Position numbers and translations under genes: made by a program
NCBI GenBank assembly: GCA_905178155.1
Contig: CAJINV010000004.1
Location: 8,066,771-8,130,770, forward strand
Reading direction: 5' to 3'
From: Amoebophrya sp. A120
Taxonomy: Eukaryota; Sar; Dinophyceae; Syndiniales; Amoebophryaceae
Length of the DNA: 64,000 nucleotides
Notes under the pieces: generated by a model
The model's input: the letters and a program-made list of their open reading frames with translations, nothing else
Told to the model about the DNA's origin: nothing
The model's database searches: none
Part shown: positions 11,901 through 20,464 of the stretch, in pieces
Numbering within the stretch: the first letter of the stretch is position 1
Layout of the letters: each line of letters begins with the position of its first letter

Positions 11901-12315
11901 GAGGGGTAGCCGGTTTCCTGATGTCATTGTGGGGGATCTAGTTCAGGTGGAGTTGCCACCGGCTCAGGTTCGTGGGAAGCAAGAGCTCGCTGGGGTTTAC
12001 GGAAAGCCGATCTACGAGGTGACTGGAGTTTTAGACCGTGCAGTATACCTGGCTGACCGCAATGGCTCGGCCGATATCCCGATGAAGAATCCAGTCAGCT
12101 TGGACAGAGTGACCGTGATTGGAAATATCGCCGAATACCGAAGGGACGACTACGCTTTCAAAGCTCGGAACGGATGCGGCTGGGTTCGGATTATTTGCGT
12201 TTGGAGGGATTCCGCCACTGTCACACTAGCAGAAGCGGCTCCCATGGAAGTCCGCTACCGGAAGTGGTTTTTAGACAATGAAGTCATACCGATATCCAGC
12301 ATGCCAGCGCAATAG
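2959..12315 (+). CDS. Retrotransposon Gag-Pol polyprotein (protease, reverse transcriptase, RNase H, integrase)
   Basis: A single 3118-residue frame from the first ATG. The basic N-terminal 600-odd residues are presumably Gag; a Cys cluster (CKLC near residue 635) might be a divergent zinc knuckle. The aspartic protease has DTG near residue 907. Reverse transcriptase spans about residues 1610-1830 with VYIDD near 1773. RNase H follows (LLDAS, ERELAG, FDHKN, LADIVSRF; residues about 1930-2060). A spacer of about 600 residues precedes the integrase, which has an HHCC zinc finger (HAGE ... CPAC) and catalytic D in FDYAGPY, D in RADNG (about 2826) and E in AAEYVHKF (about 2868). The D-to-E spacing is 41 residues rather than the usual 35. 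No chromodomain is seen. No stop or frameshift interrupts it, so it could be active. It runs as one frame with no gag/pol shift; the processing sites are unknown. Confidence 0.93.
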   Translation: MANKIFNVRGRKYKRPSNLTRQNLDSLHHSETDPVTGVGASRMHSVGTASTISHMQLHRTPVRVLDEDGLPATSKYPSKEDAGSSCLPLCFAGLQKVGVCVWKGLRFAVLRAKTTASQQWGKSSSHTGSADDIPKKGSVHSYATSRKAFGAAGLRQMVTRPRRGSGRMVSSGLARRSDVASSCAETDRTTKTGIFGKKKTVSGKGLKSKTTTAEAPKDGDGDGAAPAVASPSLSSVVGRVLAVGSHGFTIETAARNASGGITVKGVDKAGALPASPFEVYKLGRAIRKEAAKHFTTPAGFVCAVKLSSGSIRFELDISPRAPARADGVRSNYKQDVFPPVKREDGQILVLEGSSDAIVFEECRLVLDWMETIGGEFHRGFKQLELQAKANTSARRILRTLRERAHGEAMEEDEAWRALILEFGYRCRVATNLTPARVKVFEKKRMQVVHKSNLTDFAATLEERFSGFMDFRSREGDKVYSLDDKAGTEDFLVAFHRRLTAPSKLGPELSAGIPEKQLTKIKFELERMRDPEAPHLSLQPHNTTTRDYLNAMTSVATMALNQAQDQEAWGGGLACIDVDDPEGNALMPLGGPSLQGRTVNMACGLKHSVRYHDETDVDTAYARICFAKQLQFTTCKLCSDLNGKQVTHAVCDPFQKLTGKSLCPTERAVASGLTLEKLAQLPAGYCSRALCTTPGATSRIVEEHFLTPGWEEKQRKEYEGLTVEQKKTWRPKLNDWKELNKRGIYSHSAPQRNNKKQGKGGGKGSLHSLDAKEPGSTSTGGMTPEEQELMEMVMDCDKRLTAAEVHHPPPEPRNGFAGVIYMDFKEDGLLKGWHESDFVNFCAKTRYFELREDDSELYNGIAIRFVDPEATDDEWMGLGKVDAGLGRSPNRVFVKVFVGDETILAHLDTGNTVDRAGTTSRGGDNCAMSLAVAQELGLEIRNTGRKQFITEGTRETVHDARYVSLEFRLENSKGERSGLLKKDFLVLDNLTDGVNIGYTTLRGLGVFVSDEEEGLDANLAHYVLLSDPKRELLDQATSYDAATLFGQNWGRGPQWFCVPIVNSKTGSGYSLKRLDAESEIILQAGDTVRVDLTEWAADRIKNGTSVLDLSPMGRAKKIETTLPIVLHSSQFDTVQEDDRLVVQITNPNVMGRALVPSDLFCLKHVDLKLAPVPGLPANKSFEVGEGFFGEDDDDDVEGRAEDEEECAFGTLKGRTAKKTASGPLQSVGRFVGKLAVAAAAGLAVGWQGFSVPHFAAPTVSEPDLHDENALSASEMTKLVSDEINTRCERAAEDQEDESCMVLRDFSVTPAWCWDVPAMPEGTGEKRNFKDWKEFIETKGPDTALKLLKNLDCDWSQWHKLADYLRAWRQEHGEHLRGRLTRQVRRARSAVLGKQGLDSPEAQRRQYLKTVFGSNWKERAVEDGKESFPFADLATALPTDGSLDHLPPLLQILEATRLGLHSECEKVQEAAVRFFDAWKITRSGGGNEEDATTDFTRVSSGGSGSSFRLGKIDEDEYAVLMKEIEEKTKKLEKAGGLLAADSEEWKEQVRNYWTEHRERLAGGLSDEEFENFRDEVIVPHAAQFHDTGREYPELDIKIPIPDHKSVDNSTAPRPFQLGPLDRIRMEFNLREAVAEGKLIKFNPEVHDFPLMLSPAFLAVRKGHAAKRIVVDYRKCNSLVTNIFYEMPQTDQIFSKLLRRGSRLFSAIDLALGYNQLSLPEELQRWLAWTTGEGIYFPQRMPLGPVWAPCVFQAWTRSTFEPIPCPETGEEFINVYIDDLCYESASYAELKARSLALLEQCKKTGFALSLRKSCFGCKSLEILGYEFSEEGRKPTKKRCDQLRNWPTPKSRAELLSAVAFANFSREYIPDFTEICHPLRPYLRQKSDFKKFQGDPAAMDAFKRLRTSLRSDVPLRALDLAAGQNWRTTGRPICVLLDASIYGRGFVIAQPEKKFGPLRPIMAKSRSFAAGDANLGTFERELAGVKMFCDFGLNLVEGSEIFLLFDHKNLGESELEEIARSQVKSAKVQRWVEGMLPKLRSPLIHRVHISGECNILADIVSRFPAEGKDREGVRADLQRVLGQMPNGVRDCIRWLFGSKKDEDPSVGQGEMQPLGVAEQSQVLHVSATADGNKKKIVVLQNGNRVEYSWGPRKLYRNFDEAKEAAIKGLPDRFRSDLSHSNHPKEFIAHDLEAIAKPLRDLQCTDGVQEVKLFKAQWNPGRETVESPLLICPKHTGEALLRAPGRRCKCNCGVAPVRQRIIQDPGDGLRFCLPIKDQEDLIVAETEELLKKRNTRQRSTRLAELVEQFDALQEQRNQAGLLPILQEQAEQAAPPLEISQNGLSSSSAVAPLQIHENVADVNKDDLHDKQDAHANCDEGNSVNFSNSDVEEEDGKNLQGGNRDENVEPLLAIANFPANLPPEQVADEDADLDPAPEEADPEAIWVNAIFKKAQGIFLHDGPTVFRLQSLYRPGAVPTKATPITDLEPLDGVLLLCQHCYGETVPEFVEVVRPPQAYYKIQEQWNYKKFIFSAPSKVSAGTGAGLGAVGSQLPLRRFWKSGYKGMLAFGAQAPPPGVDEETAVPVDVTKERIAQMQQKAWPEHFWVLDNVGRFSLEELLQRAARRWGVKRAKTAIDDVKQRQFCRDADDVLIRLDRDHVFRVVVPSGEFVDGVAGFEEEELTHLFPSGSISLREYLIWAIHRSAVGAAHAGEYATFVEILRCGFLWNNMRKDVAAFIARCPACNTNVREQQLISSRAEVLEYGQFLDCIMFDYAGPYKTTTGTEQKYIFTACDVFSGYNWIFSTENKTVEKAIECLEKIFKRFGAPRKLRADNGFEHFKNKGYGKLRAWMRRNFPAVKFVPGTSYHPAGHHAAEYVHKFCTHFFRTSPGPGTQLEWSDRVEDLDLALNRMPLEGRNGRSALDVLGFEVRGQLFPQLRAAVPEPSRAVELSIGDALDQVERKRRELAVDCLEDKALAAERTRKKLIAKRGSRFPDVIVGDLVQVELPPAQVRGKQELAGVYGKPIYEVTGVLDRAVYLADRNGSADIPMKNPVSLDRVTVIGNIAEYRRDDYAFKARNGCGWVRIICVWRDSATVTLAEAAPMEVRYRKWFLDNEVIPISSMPAQ

Positions 12316-13219
12316 GCGTCCTGGTGTAAAGCGGGGGCATTTGGGTAAATTCAAAAATTGTGCTTTACCCCAGCCCGCCCGACTACATGACACTTGTAAG
12401 ATGAAGACGTTAGATTTAGAACCACCGATGCTGGTACGCACCTACTCACCGCGCTTTCTAAGATTTATTTGGTTTTGGTTTGCACAGCACTGAAAATCGT
12501 ACTTCATATCTCGGGTCTTCGCTATCGTTTACATCGTTGGGAAGACAAGTCGTTTCTAGCATTACAAATTGGGGAAATCGTTTTTGGAAAAAGGTCGTAA
12601 TTACTATCGTGCTACGGACATCGTTTTATCGTGGGGCTAAAGTCGTGAACTAGGGGGGCTGGGCCGAAGAGGATTTTCTTGGCTCAAGTCTCTCTTGCAG
12701 TTTCGACCAGGGTCACTCATAGTTTTGGAAATTTAAAGACGTTCATTTATTTCTGGTTTCGCATGGTAGTTCTATATTGTATGATGATAGTCAGCTAAGG
12801 TTTTGAAAACATTATTTGTTGGTTTGTAATGCGGGTTTCGTCAGGATTCCCGGACTTTCGGCAAAAGTCCTGGGATCTTGATTCCTCAGGACGAGAAACC
12901 GCTTTTCTAGAATAGGAGGAAGGGGGAAAACTTGTTTCTCTTCCCCCCGTTCTCCACTTTCTACATGTATGATGGATTTGTGTACTCTCTCTTCCTGGGA
13001 TTCCAGCTATTTAGGTTTTATTTTATTCTCTTGTATGATTTTCAAACCATGATCTGGGTGAAGTTTCTACTAAGACCGATGGCGCTACAAAGATAGGGAG
13101 GTTATTAGTTTAACGGAGCAGTAGCCGGATACAGAGTGGGACAAAAGCAAGGACAAAGGGTTTTCGATGGGAGTCTTCGTATTCGATTGTGCGCCACTAC
13201 CGGGAGCCAATCGTTTATT
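12316..13219 (+). other. Non-coding 3' part of the retrotransposon
   Basis: About 900 bp between the stop codon and the 3' LTR without a credible gene. One AGCATTACAAATT motif lies at about 12558. A purine-rich run (GGAGGAAGGGGGAAAA, about 12915-12931) could be a polypurine tract, but it is roughly 290 bp before the LTR rather than next to it, which is odd. Confidence 0.6.
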
Positions 13220-14024
13220 TGGGTAAATCTTCCATTTTGCTGGTTTTAAGGTCGTCTTGCTTCTTGTCCCGACCACCCCCAGAGCGGTGGTCGTGAAACA
13301 ACTTCGTTCTTTTATTTCGTTTTGCTGTCGAGGTGGACCTTTGTGTGAGGTCCACCCAAATCAAGAATTCGGTCGTGATTAGCAAGACAAATACATGTTA
13401 GATTCCGAAAGCCCCAGATTTACCGCAGATCAAAAACAGCATTACAAATTGGCCAAAGGATCAACCTGAAGATCAAAGCACCAGCACGATCAAAGGTTCC
13501 GGAAATCCCTTCGTCATAAATTGTAGTACTGATTTAGCTCGTACAAGAACCGTAGACCACACTGCCGCTCACTAAATGGTGAGCGCGATCACAAAAGGGA
13601 AAGAGGAGAAGAAGCATCGTCACCAAATGGTCGAAATATGCATGACAGATTGCTGTCGGGCATTTCCGAGCAGAACGGCCGCCAGCATTACAAATTCATG
13701 CTTTGTTTGTCAACCTTCACTGCAGATGCATTAGTTTCTCCACGGGAAACTATTAGGGCTTGTATGCTTTTCAGCATTACAAATTATTTACGCTTACCTC
13801 TAAACACCCTAATACGGGCACAAACGGCATAGCTTATTTTGGAAGGCAAAGGAACACCTAAACTACACACGAGAAGCACCGGAGTGCATTACAAACTGGA
13901 TACTATTCTGATTCCTAGTAGTGTTCAGAATCTTCTTGAGTTTTCTTTTGCGTCTCTCGTCTTTGGAGTCGTTGGGAAACCTACGCGTGAAAGAGACCAA
14001 TCGTCAAAATCAGGTGGAATCACA
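13220..14024 (+). repeat. 3' LTR (805 bp)
   Basis: Aligned copy of 1858-2662. Five differences seen by eye (for example CATCATC/CATCGTC near 2256/13618 and TTAGCTT/TTAGTTT near 2371/13733). It carries the same three hairpins and the same AGCATTACAAATT motifs. Confidence 0.95.
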
Positions 14025-14028
14025 CGGC
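14025..14028. repeat. Target-site duplication, right copy
   Basis: CGGC immediately after the 3' LTR; pair of 1854-1857. The host reading frame resumes at 14029. Confidence 0.85.
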
Positions 14029-14690
14029 GACCGATCAAAGTCAACAAAGTGGTCCTCTTCAAAATGCCCAACCGATCGGGCAACAATACCAGCAGTGCCA
14101 ATTTTTTTATTGCGCCGTCCCGCTCGCGAACTATCTGCAGGGGCACCAACCGCAGCCCGAGCATTTTTTTCAGCACAACTTTCGGCAAGATGATGAGTTC
14201 ACTGTCTACGTCGATCCGCTAGTCGATATACTTAACAAGGAGTGTGGCGAGGATAATTCGGAGAAAATCCTCGACACGATCGAACAATACCTACACCACC
14301 TCACCGTTATCAACGCCGAGGGGTGCTGCGCGGCTAGGATGGTAAACGACCACCTCAGTCTCTTGCGAAGAGATGGAAACGAAATTTTGCGGCGGTTGGA
14401 CACCGCCAAGAAAGAACTACTTTTCGGTGGGAAGGAAGGTAGATCATCCGGTAGAAGATCATCATCTTCAGATGGTGCGACGAATGATAATTCTACCGGA
14501 GTAGGTCTTGGTGTGCTGTCTGCAAATAAGATCAGCGCGCTTTACTCGCTGTTCCTCCGAACGGTGTTAACCTCCTCAGCGCACTTCCTGTTCGCAACGG
14601 GTTCGGCTGCTAATCTTCCCACGACCACGAGGTTTCGCTTCCCGGAGAAGGCCTGGCTTTCCCTCCTTCGCCGGATCGCGGAGGACAGTC

Positions 14691-14843
14691 TATGCAATGC
14701 AAAAGCATCCCTGCACTAGTATAAATTGCATTACAAATTAGCACAGCATTACAAATTGAATTTGTAATGCTGATTTACCTTGGGAAAGAGATTTGTAATG
14801 CATAAATGCAATTTGTACGAGTACGATGCTTTTGCACAGGATA
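14691..14843 (+). mobile_element. Introner, family B
   Basis: 153-bp element, TAT...ATA ends, inverted repeats of the GCAAAAG.ATC.TAC type at both ends, internal GCATTACAAA/TTTGTAATGC motifs. Flanking 5-mers CAGTC and CAGAC (one mismatch). Removal of 14691-14848 keeps the frame. Confidence 0.85.
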
Positions 14844-14914
14844 CAGACCGAGATTCGACGAAATTCTCGCGGAAAAAATCACGGAGAAAACCTTCCCGAC
14901 CGTGTGGTGGCAAG

Positions 14915-15179
14915 TATGCATTGCAAATATGTCTGGGTCCGGAAAGTTGCAACTTGTCATGCTAATTCTGGATCGTGCAAAAATCTGTGTTGTATGAATG
15001 CCAAAAGCTGTCCGCTTTTGACCAAGTTGGGAGGAAATTTCTCATGCGGGATGGCCACGATAGGGATCTCACAGAATCTGTCATGCTAGATCCTGCATTC
15101 CGGACGAGATCGATCATGGAAAATTTGTATGACAAGCCACGGAATCTTCCAGAGGACCCAGACATATTTGCAGTTCATA
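14915..15179 (+). mobile_element. Introner, family A, forward
   Basis: 265 bp between perfect GCAAG repeats (14910-14914, 15180-15184). Left end TATGCATTGCAAATATGTCT, right end its near-complement ending GCAGTTCATA. Removing 14915-15184 joins ...VWWQ to the next exon in frame. Confidence 0.88.
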
Positions 15180-16188
15180 GCAAGCACACGATAGCAACGT
15201 TTTCCTCTCGGATTTACTTCTCGACCATGTATCCCACTTGCAAAAATCTCTACTGCGGAAAAGCGCAGACTGGGGAGAAGGATTGTCCGGCGAGAAGTCG
15301 AGCCGATTCTACCGGGAGAACTTATTCGAGTCGAGAAGAATCAAGACGAACGGGCGCGTGCACGAAAATTTCGATTCGGTAGACAAGGAAACACTGGAAG
15401 TGTTGGACAAGATTACCTCTTTGCTCTCTGTCGTGTACCGGAAGGGGAGAAATAATTTCAAGTTGAACCACCAATCCGATTTTTCCTCCACGATCTTCCA
15501 AATCGCCGCAAAAGCCGCGGTGCATTTAAAGCCAGGACCCTTAGCCTTCTGGCGCGACGGGTTTCAGAACGACGACGCCCAATTCCAACAGCCCGACGGC
15601 GTTGGCAACTCGAAGAACCGGGAATACCGGAGGTGCCGGGGGGGCCGGGTCTGCGGGGAAGTTCCGGACCGGGACAGAGCGGTCAGCGAGAGTTCTAGCG
15701 ACGAGGAGCTCCCGGAGGACTACGACAGCGACCGAGATGGGTTGTGCAGCAAAGCGCACCTCGCGTTCAACATGACGAACTACATGCGGCACCGGCTGGA
15801 CAAGCAGCGGTTCATCTACCAGGCCTTGTCGAAAGCGCTGGAACTGATGGTGAGGAGTCTGGTTGGGGCGCCGATTGTAGTGGCTCCCGAGCAGGACGAC
15901 TATCAACATGTTGATCCCCAGAGCAGGATGAATTATCGGCATTTGAGTACCTGGAACGCAAACTACGCTATCGCGGTGGAGATCCACCGAGCTTTTCTCA
16001 AATCCACCCTGCTGGATAGCAAGACCTACGCGAAACCGAATAAGACGCACAAAGTGCCAAGCTTAGTCTTCTTTCGGTACCTGAGTGTTTTTCCGGATTT
16101 CTTCAAGATCGTGAAATACATCCGGCTGAACTTGCAGAAAAACTTGACCTTCTGGCGAACGAATCGCAACTTTGTCTGGGTGCCTCTC

Positions 16189-16466
16189 TATCAAATGCAA
16201 ATGTGTCTGGGAGGTCTGGAAGGTTGCAACTTTTCGTGATGCTGTGTTTGGATTCTATTTCTAAAAAAGATTTGTCGAGCATGACCAGCAAGAGGAATCC
16301 ACCTTCTACTACGTGGGGAGGGCGTTTCTCATGTGGAACAGGCATGAGGAGGCGCTGTAAAAATTTGTGATGCTAGGTCATGCATTACAGGCATCTTGGG
16401 TCTTCACGCAAAATATGCATGACAAACCTGTCACTCTTCCAGGCCCAGACATACTTGCAGTTGATA
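16189..16466 (+). mobile_element. Introner, family A, forward
   Basis: 278 bp; ends TATCAAATGCAAATGTGTCT and GCAGTTGATA. Flanking CTCTC/CCCTC (one mismatch). Removal of 16189-16471 joins the exons in phase 0. Confidence 0.87.
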
Positions 16467-18316
16467 CCCTCAGCAGCAAGGCCCAGTGGATCAAGAACGT
16501 GTACTACAAAACCTTCGCGTGGACCTACAAGCCGAGAGGGAGGTCCTCCGCGGATGTTGAAGATGTAGAAAATAACCTTTCCCCTGCTCGCAGCTCTGAT
16601 CCGGCTACTCGGAGGACCAATTCCTTCGGCACCAGTAGAAGTACTAAATTCCTGCATCCCAAACTCAACCCACTCCCGGTGTCCGCGCTGGATTTTTCCG
16701 AGAAGCGAAACGGGCTGCAGGCACTGAACCCGGAAGATTTCTTGCACCTCCTCCCGACCGATAGTGTTCTCGAGCTCCAATCTGCGATCCATATCACCGC
16801 GGGGAAGACGGCGCAAATCAGCGATTATAGTGAAATGGCGCAAAACTTCAACCGGTTTACCACTGCGACCATGCGGTCGTTGTATTCGGGTGAAAAGGAC
16901 TGGAAGCTGCAGGAACTGTTTACGAAGGAATTTCTCGAGAAGGGGCTGCACTGGTTCAACTGGTTTTTGGAGTACAAAGCCGGGCGGAATTTGAACAATT
17001 TACCCTCTTTTGTCCTTCCCCGAAAAGCAGACCAGGTCTCCAACCCCGACCCGACGCGGGTTGCGGAATCCTCCGAAATAACGCTCCGCCAGCGGGAAAT
17101 TAACGGGATTGCATACCACCTGATGCCAGAGGAAAAAGACGCGGAGTTCTCCAGCTACATAGGCGCCTGGGGGCTTTTCGCGAACAAGTTGACGCCCGAC
17201 GCGCTCCAAAAAGACGTGCGGTTTCAGGAATTGCTCCTAAAAGTGTCGGAGAAGTTGGTATCGGCAGTGGAGAAAAATGCAAAGGGAAAAGACAATTTTG
17301 CAAAAGACAGAAATACCCACATTCCCTCCTTCGAAGAAGTTGTAAACCGTCTCCCCTTAGCTGCGCAAGAGAAAGTCGGCGGCTTCTTGGGCGATGTCGC
17401 GACGGAAGGTTTGAAGTCGGTGCCGGTAACGCGGAGAATAACCCGGAACGAGTTAACCGGCAGGTACTTCGTCGCCGTCGGCATCGATGCTCCCGCAGGG
17501 GGGGCAGACGCGAATTGTCTCGACCAGGAGAAAAAACAGCAGTGGACGTTGTTTTTCGACTTGTTTTTGCGCGCGCACACGAAATTGTCCGAAGCGCTCA
17601 AGTACCGGCTCGCGCGGGCGGATCCCAGGCTGCTGGAAGACCACGCCTACCGGGAACAACTACAAGATGAATCTGGTGGGCAGAAACCTGCTCTTCTCGT
17701 GGAAAACAACGAGGCAAATCGGAGGCTTTTCGGCCCGCGGGAGGGGAAGGAGGAGCGAAGGAAAAGGAAAATAAGTGATGCCGCGAAAAGAAAGAACCTC
17801 GTTCTTGCGGGCAGGACAAGTGCCAACGGTGCCAGTTCTTCGTCAACAACAACATTTTCCAGCCCTACAACACCTCCGCAAGAACTACTTCCACCTAATC
17901 GACAACAAGAATCTAGCTTGCCGGAGTCGAAAGCGAGGCTCTGGAAAGAGCTGGGCGACTGGCGGATACCGATTGATGTACCGGCTGAAAATAGCGAGAC
18001 GACGGGACAACCGAATTGTTCAGATGACAATCTAACGTACGTGAGAATGGAGCGCCGCATTCAGTTTTTACTGGACCAGCTCGGGAACTCCCCGCTGTTC
18101 CGACTCTTAGAGCAATCCACTATTGCCTCCAGCTCGGTACGGCAGCCGGTGGCGAAGGTGTTCCGGCCGCCGTTGTTGCCAAGTGGAAAGGAAATGGAGG
18201 AGAACCAGAAATTCTTAACGGAAGAATTAAAGCCGGTGAGAACGATTGGGGAAAAGCTGCAGAAACTGCGAGAAGAGTGGGAAGTTATTGGGAAAGTGCT
18301 AGAACAAGCCGCGTGA

Positions 18317-20464
18317 AGATAGGGAAAGATGGGTAGTTGCTTTCATCGTGCTAAGTATTGGTACTGAAGCAGTTGTGGACAGACTTCCGTTGCGTTAAGC
18401 CTTGCGAGGATGAACACTACGCCAGGTGGTTGAATTCTATAGACAGATTTAAGTAATTTTAAGCATAGAGGAAACCAAATACAAACTCTTATTGTCTTTA
18501 TTGCCGTTAATACTCCGTATTTGCTAAACCAATTAGACAGCTTCATGCCGTCGCACCTGCAACTTTTGCACGATATACAACAGTAAGTACCTATAGGCAT
18601 TTACCACTACCCGCCTAGCTGCACATCACAATACTTAAATATATAGACAAATTCATTGCTCAAGGTACTTCCCGCAAATTCAGAATTGAAAATGGAAAAA
18701 TCCTCTGTGACAAGTTCTTTCGCAGATCAACTCAAGTCTGCAAATCGAAGAAACCTCGACTCATAGATAAAAACGGCCATTCGGGAATAAAGCACAATAT
18801 CGAGCGCTGGAATTAGGTACTGGTTAAATAAGTAGATGATGATCGTTTGTTGCGCTCCTGATCCGCTGTACTAGAGACAAATTATGGACAATCAGCACTA
18901 CAACCATATTATTTCTTTCCTGAGAAATTCACACGCTTTCAAGTTAATTGCAATTCAGTTCGAGAAAAACAATTTGAAAAGACAGAAAGTCATGTAAAAA
19001 AAGAAGCTCTGAAAGGCACGAAAAGTAATGAACTCAATGCCGCGCTCTGCAAACTTTTTGCCCGATTTTGTCTTGAGAAAGACGGCAAGAAAAAAGGAAA
19101 ACAGTGTGGAATCATATAAGAATGAAAACCTCTTCTCCATTACAATCCCAGATTAGGGATGAGGAACAGAAAATCATGAACCAGTGCAGCAGTTCTAGCG
19201 GAGTTGTGTTCATGAGGTGAACTAAGTGCAAGCACAAAAGCAAAAACGCTCGTTATCGAAATAGGTAAAAGGCACACGAAAGTGAACGCGTTTTTCCTTT
19301 TCAAATCAGTTTGGATCGAAGACCGCAAAAAGAAGTTGAAGATGCTGCCTTACGTACTGAAATTTTTACCGCTCTCAGAGAAAACGGATCTTCGCATAGT
19401 ACGTGATTGTACGTAAAGCTTAACGTAGAATTTACGTAAAAGCTTAACCCTAATACTACCCTCCGAAGATCCCCGAGCAGCGGCGCTAGAAATTCTTTTG
19501 CATAGTTCCATTTTGAAATTCCTTCTTTTTTGAAATGCTATGGTCATGCCGCGATTTTTTCACCTTGATAATGACATGCACGAAGCAATAGAAGCGTGAG
19601 GCCGTTGATCCGTCCTCCAGAATACGAACCGGATCTTCAAACCGACACCTTTTCCATAGTACCCATCCATCGAAACCAATAATTTTCTGCCCAACTAATC
19701 CTACTACAATAATTGACGACTCGAAAAATTATGTTATAGTGGCCAAACTATCCCTTCCAAAAAAATTGTTTCTTTACAAAAAACAGGAGACCATCGTGGT
19801 AATTTCAATTTTTTGATTAAGATTACTAGGTCTACTACTTTTTAGGACGGGCTGAATCGGCTTCATGAATTCTTCGAGGTAATTTTCAATTAAGCTTGGA
19901 AGGGAATTTGCGAGAACTTTTGTTGGACTCCAGCTTTCTTCCTATATTGATTCTTATCCCGACTGAGTTCTAGTCGTTCTTCTACTTTTTTCGATCTGCT
20001 ATCCATAATCTGTTCCTGTTGTACCGCAGTCATCAGCTAGGGTCACGACAATTTGTTCTAATTGTGTCGTGTTTTACGAGATTGTAGTTTCACCTCTCTT
20101 CAGAAGTTCTATATCCAGTTTTGCTTCAAAAAAAATTGTACGATATTGTCCTTGCAGTAGAGTAAAGGAAAAAGCATCTACTTCCCGGAAACAATTTCTT
20201 AGTAGACAAAACGAATCTAGGCCGGTGCAATAAAATTTCGAGATTCTTCCTCGAAAAACTGTGTACAACTACCGCCCTGTTTTGTCAACACCATTAAATA
20301 CTTCTACAACTAGGTAGCAGTAAGAGAAGAACACAGTAACACAGTGTTTTTATAGCGTTTTGTTTCTTCGGACTCTTGCTGTGCACTAGAAAATAATCCT
20401 TCTACTCGCTACTGCACCTTCTACGTATATCAGAGACTAAAGCTCTAAACTCACCAAATCAGAA
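18317..20464. other. Intergenic region
   Basis: About 2.1 kb of AT-rich sequence. The open frames are short and without domain signals on both strands. No introner core motifs, RNA genes or long repeats are seen. Confidence 0.55.

Larger units (their letters stand above)
1858..14024 (+). mobile_element. Ty3/gypsy-like LTR retrotransposon, full length and apparently recent
   Basis: A 12,167-bp element bounded by 805-bp direct LTRs that begin TG and end CA. It carries one long gag-protease-RT-RNase H-integrase frame and is flanked by a perfect 4-bp target duplication (CGGC at 1854-1857 and 14025-14028). The domain order PR-RT-RH-IN is that of Ty3/gypsy elements, not Ty1/copia. By eye the two LTRs differ at only five sites, all substitutions, so the insertion is young. 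It sits inside an exon of a host gene. No introner is found in the 9.4-kb coding frame, unlike all but one of the host genes around it. Confidence 0.93.
14029..18316 (+). pseudogene. 3' part of the retrotransposon-split gene, four exons, unknown function
   Basis: Continuation of the gene that starts at 1430. Exons are 14029-14690, 14849-14914, 15185-16188 and 16472-18316 (TGA). The three junctions are at introners and each keeps the frame. The protein is Gln-rich at first, then a long, mostly alpha-helical looking region with charged, low-complexity linkers (acidic Ser/Asp/Glu stretch near 15690-15740; basic KEERRKRK stretch near 17750; Ser/Thr/Pro linker near 17820-17920). No transmembrane segment is evident beyond the N-terminal signal peptide encoded at 1430. 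I do not recognise a domain. Since the upstream exon is interrupted by 12 kb of retrotransposon, this part is unlikely to be translated as the original product from this copy. Confidence 0.75.

Noticed and set aside
12661-12690. TTGGCTCAAG resembling the 3' end of the dinoflagellate spliced leader
   Set aside because: Only about ten bases match, the 5' half does not, and it sits inside the retrotransposon's non-coding part.
15238-16239. Short frames ending inside introners (for example ...QMQMCLGG at the end of this frame, or KCKNVWVW-type tails elsewhere)
   Set aside because: The recurring tail KCKNVWVWK or NVKMSGSGR is translation of the family-A arm, not protein. The true exon continues after the element.
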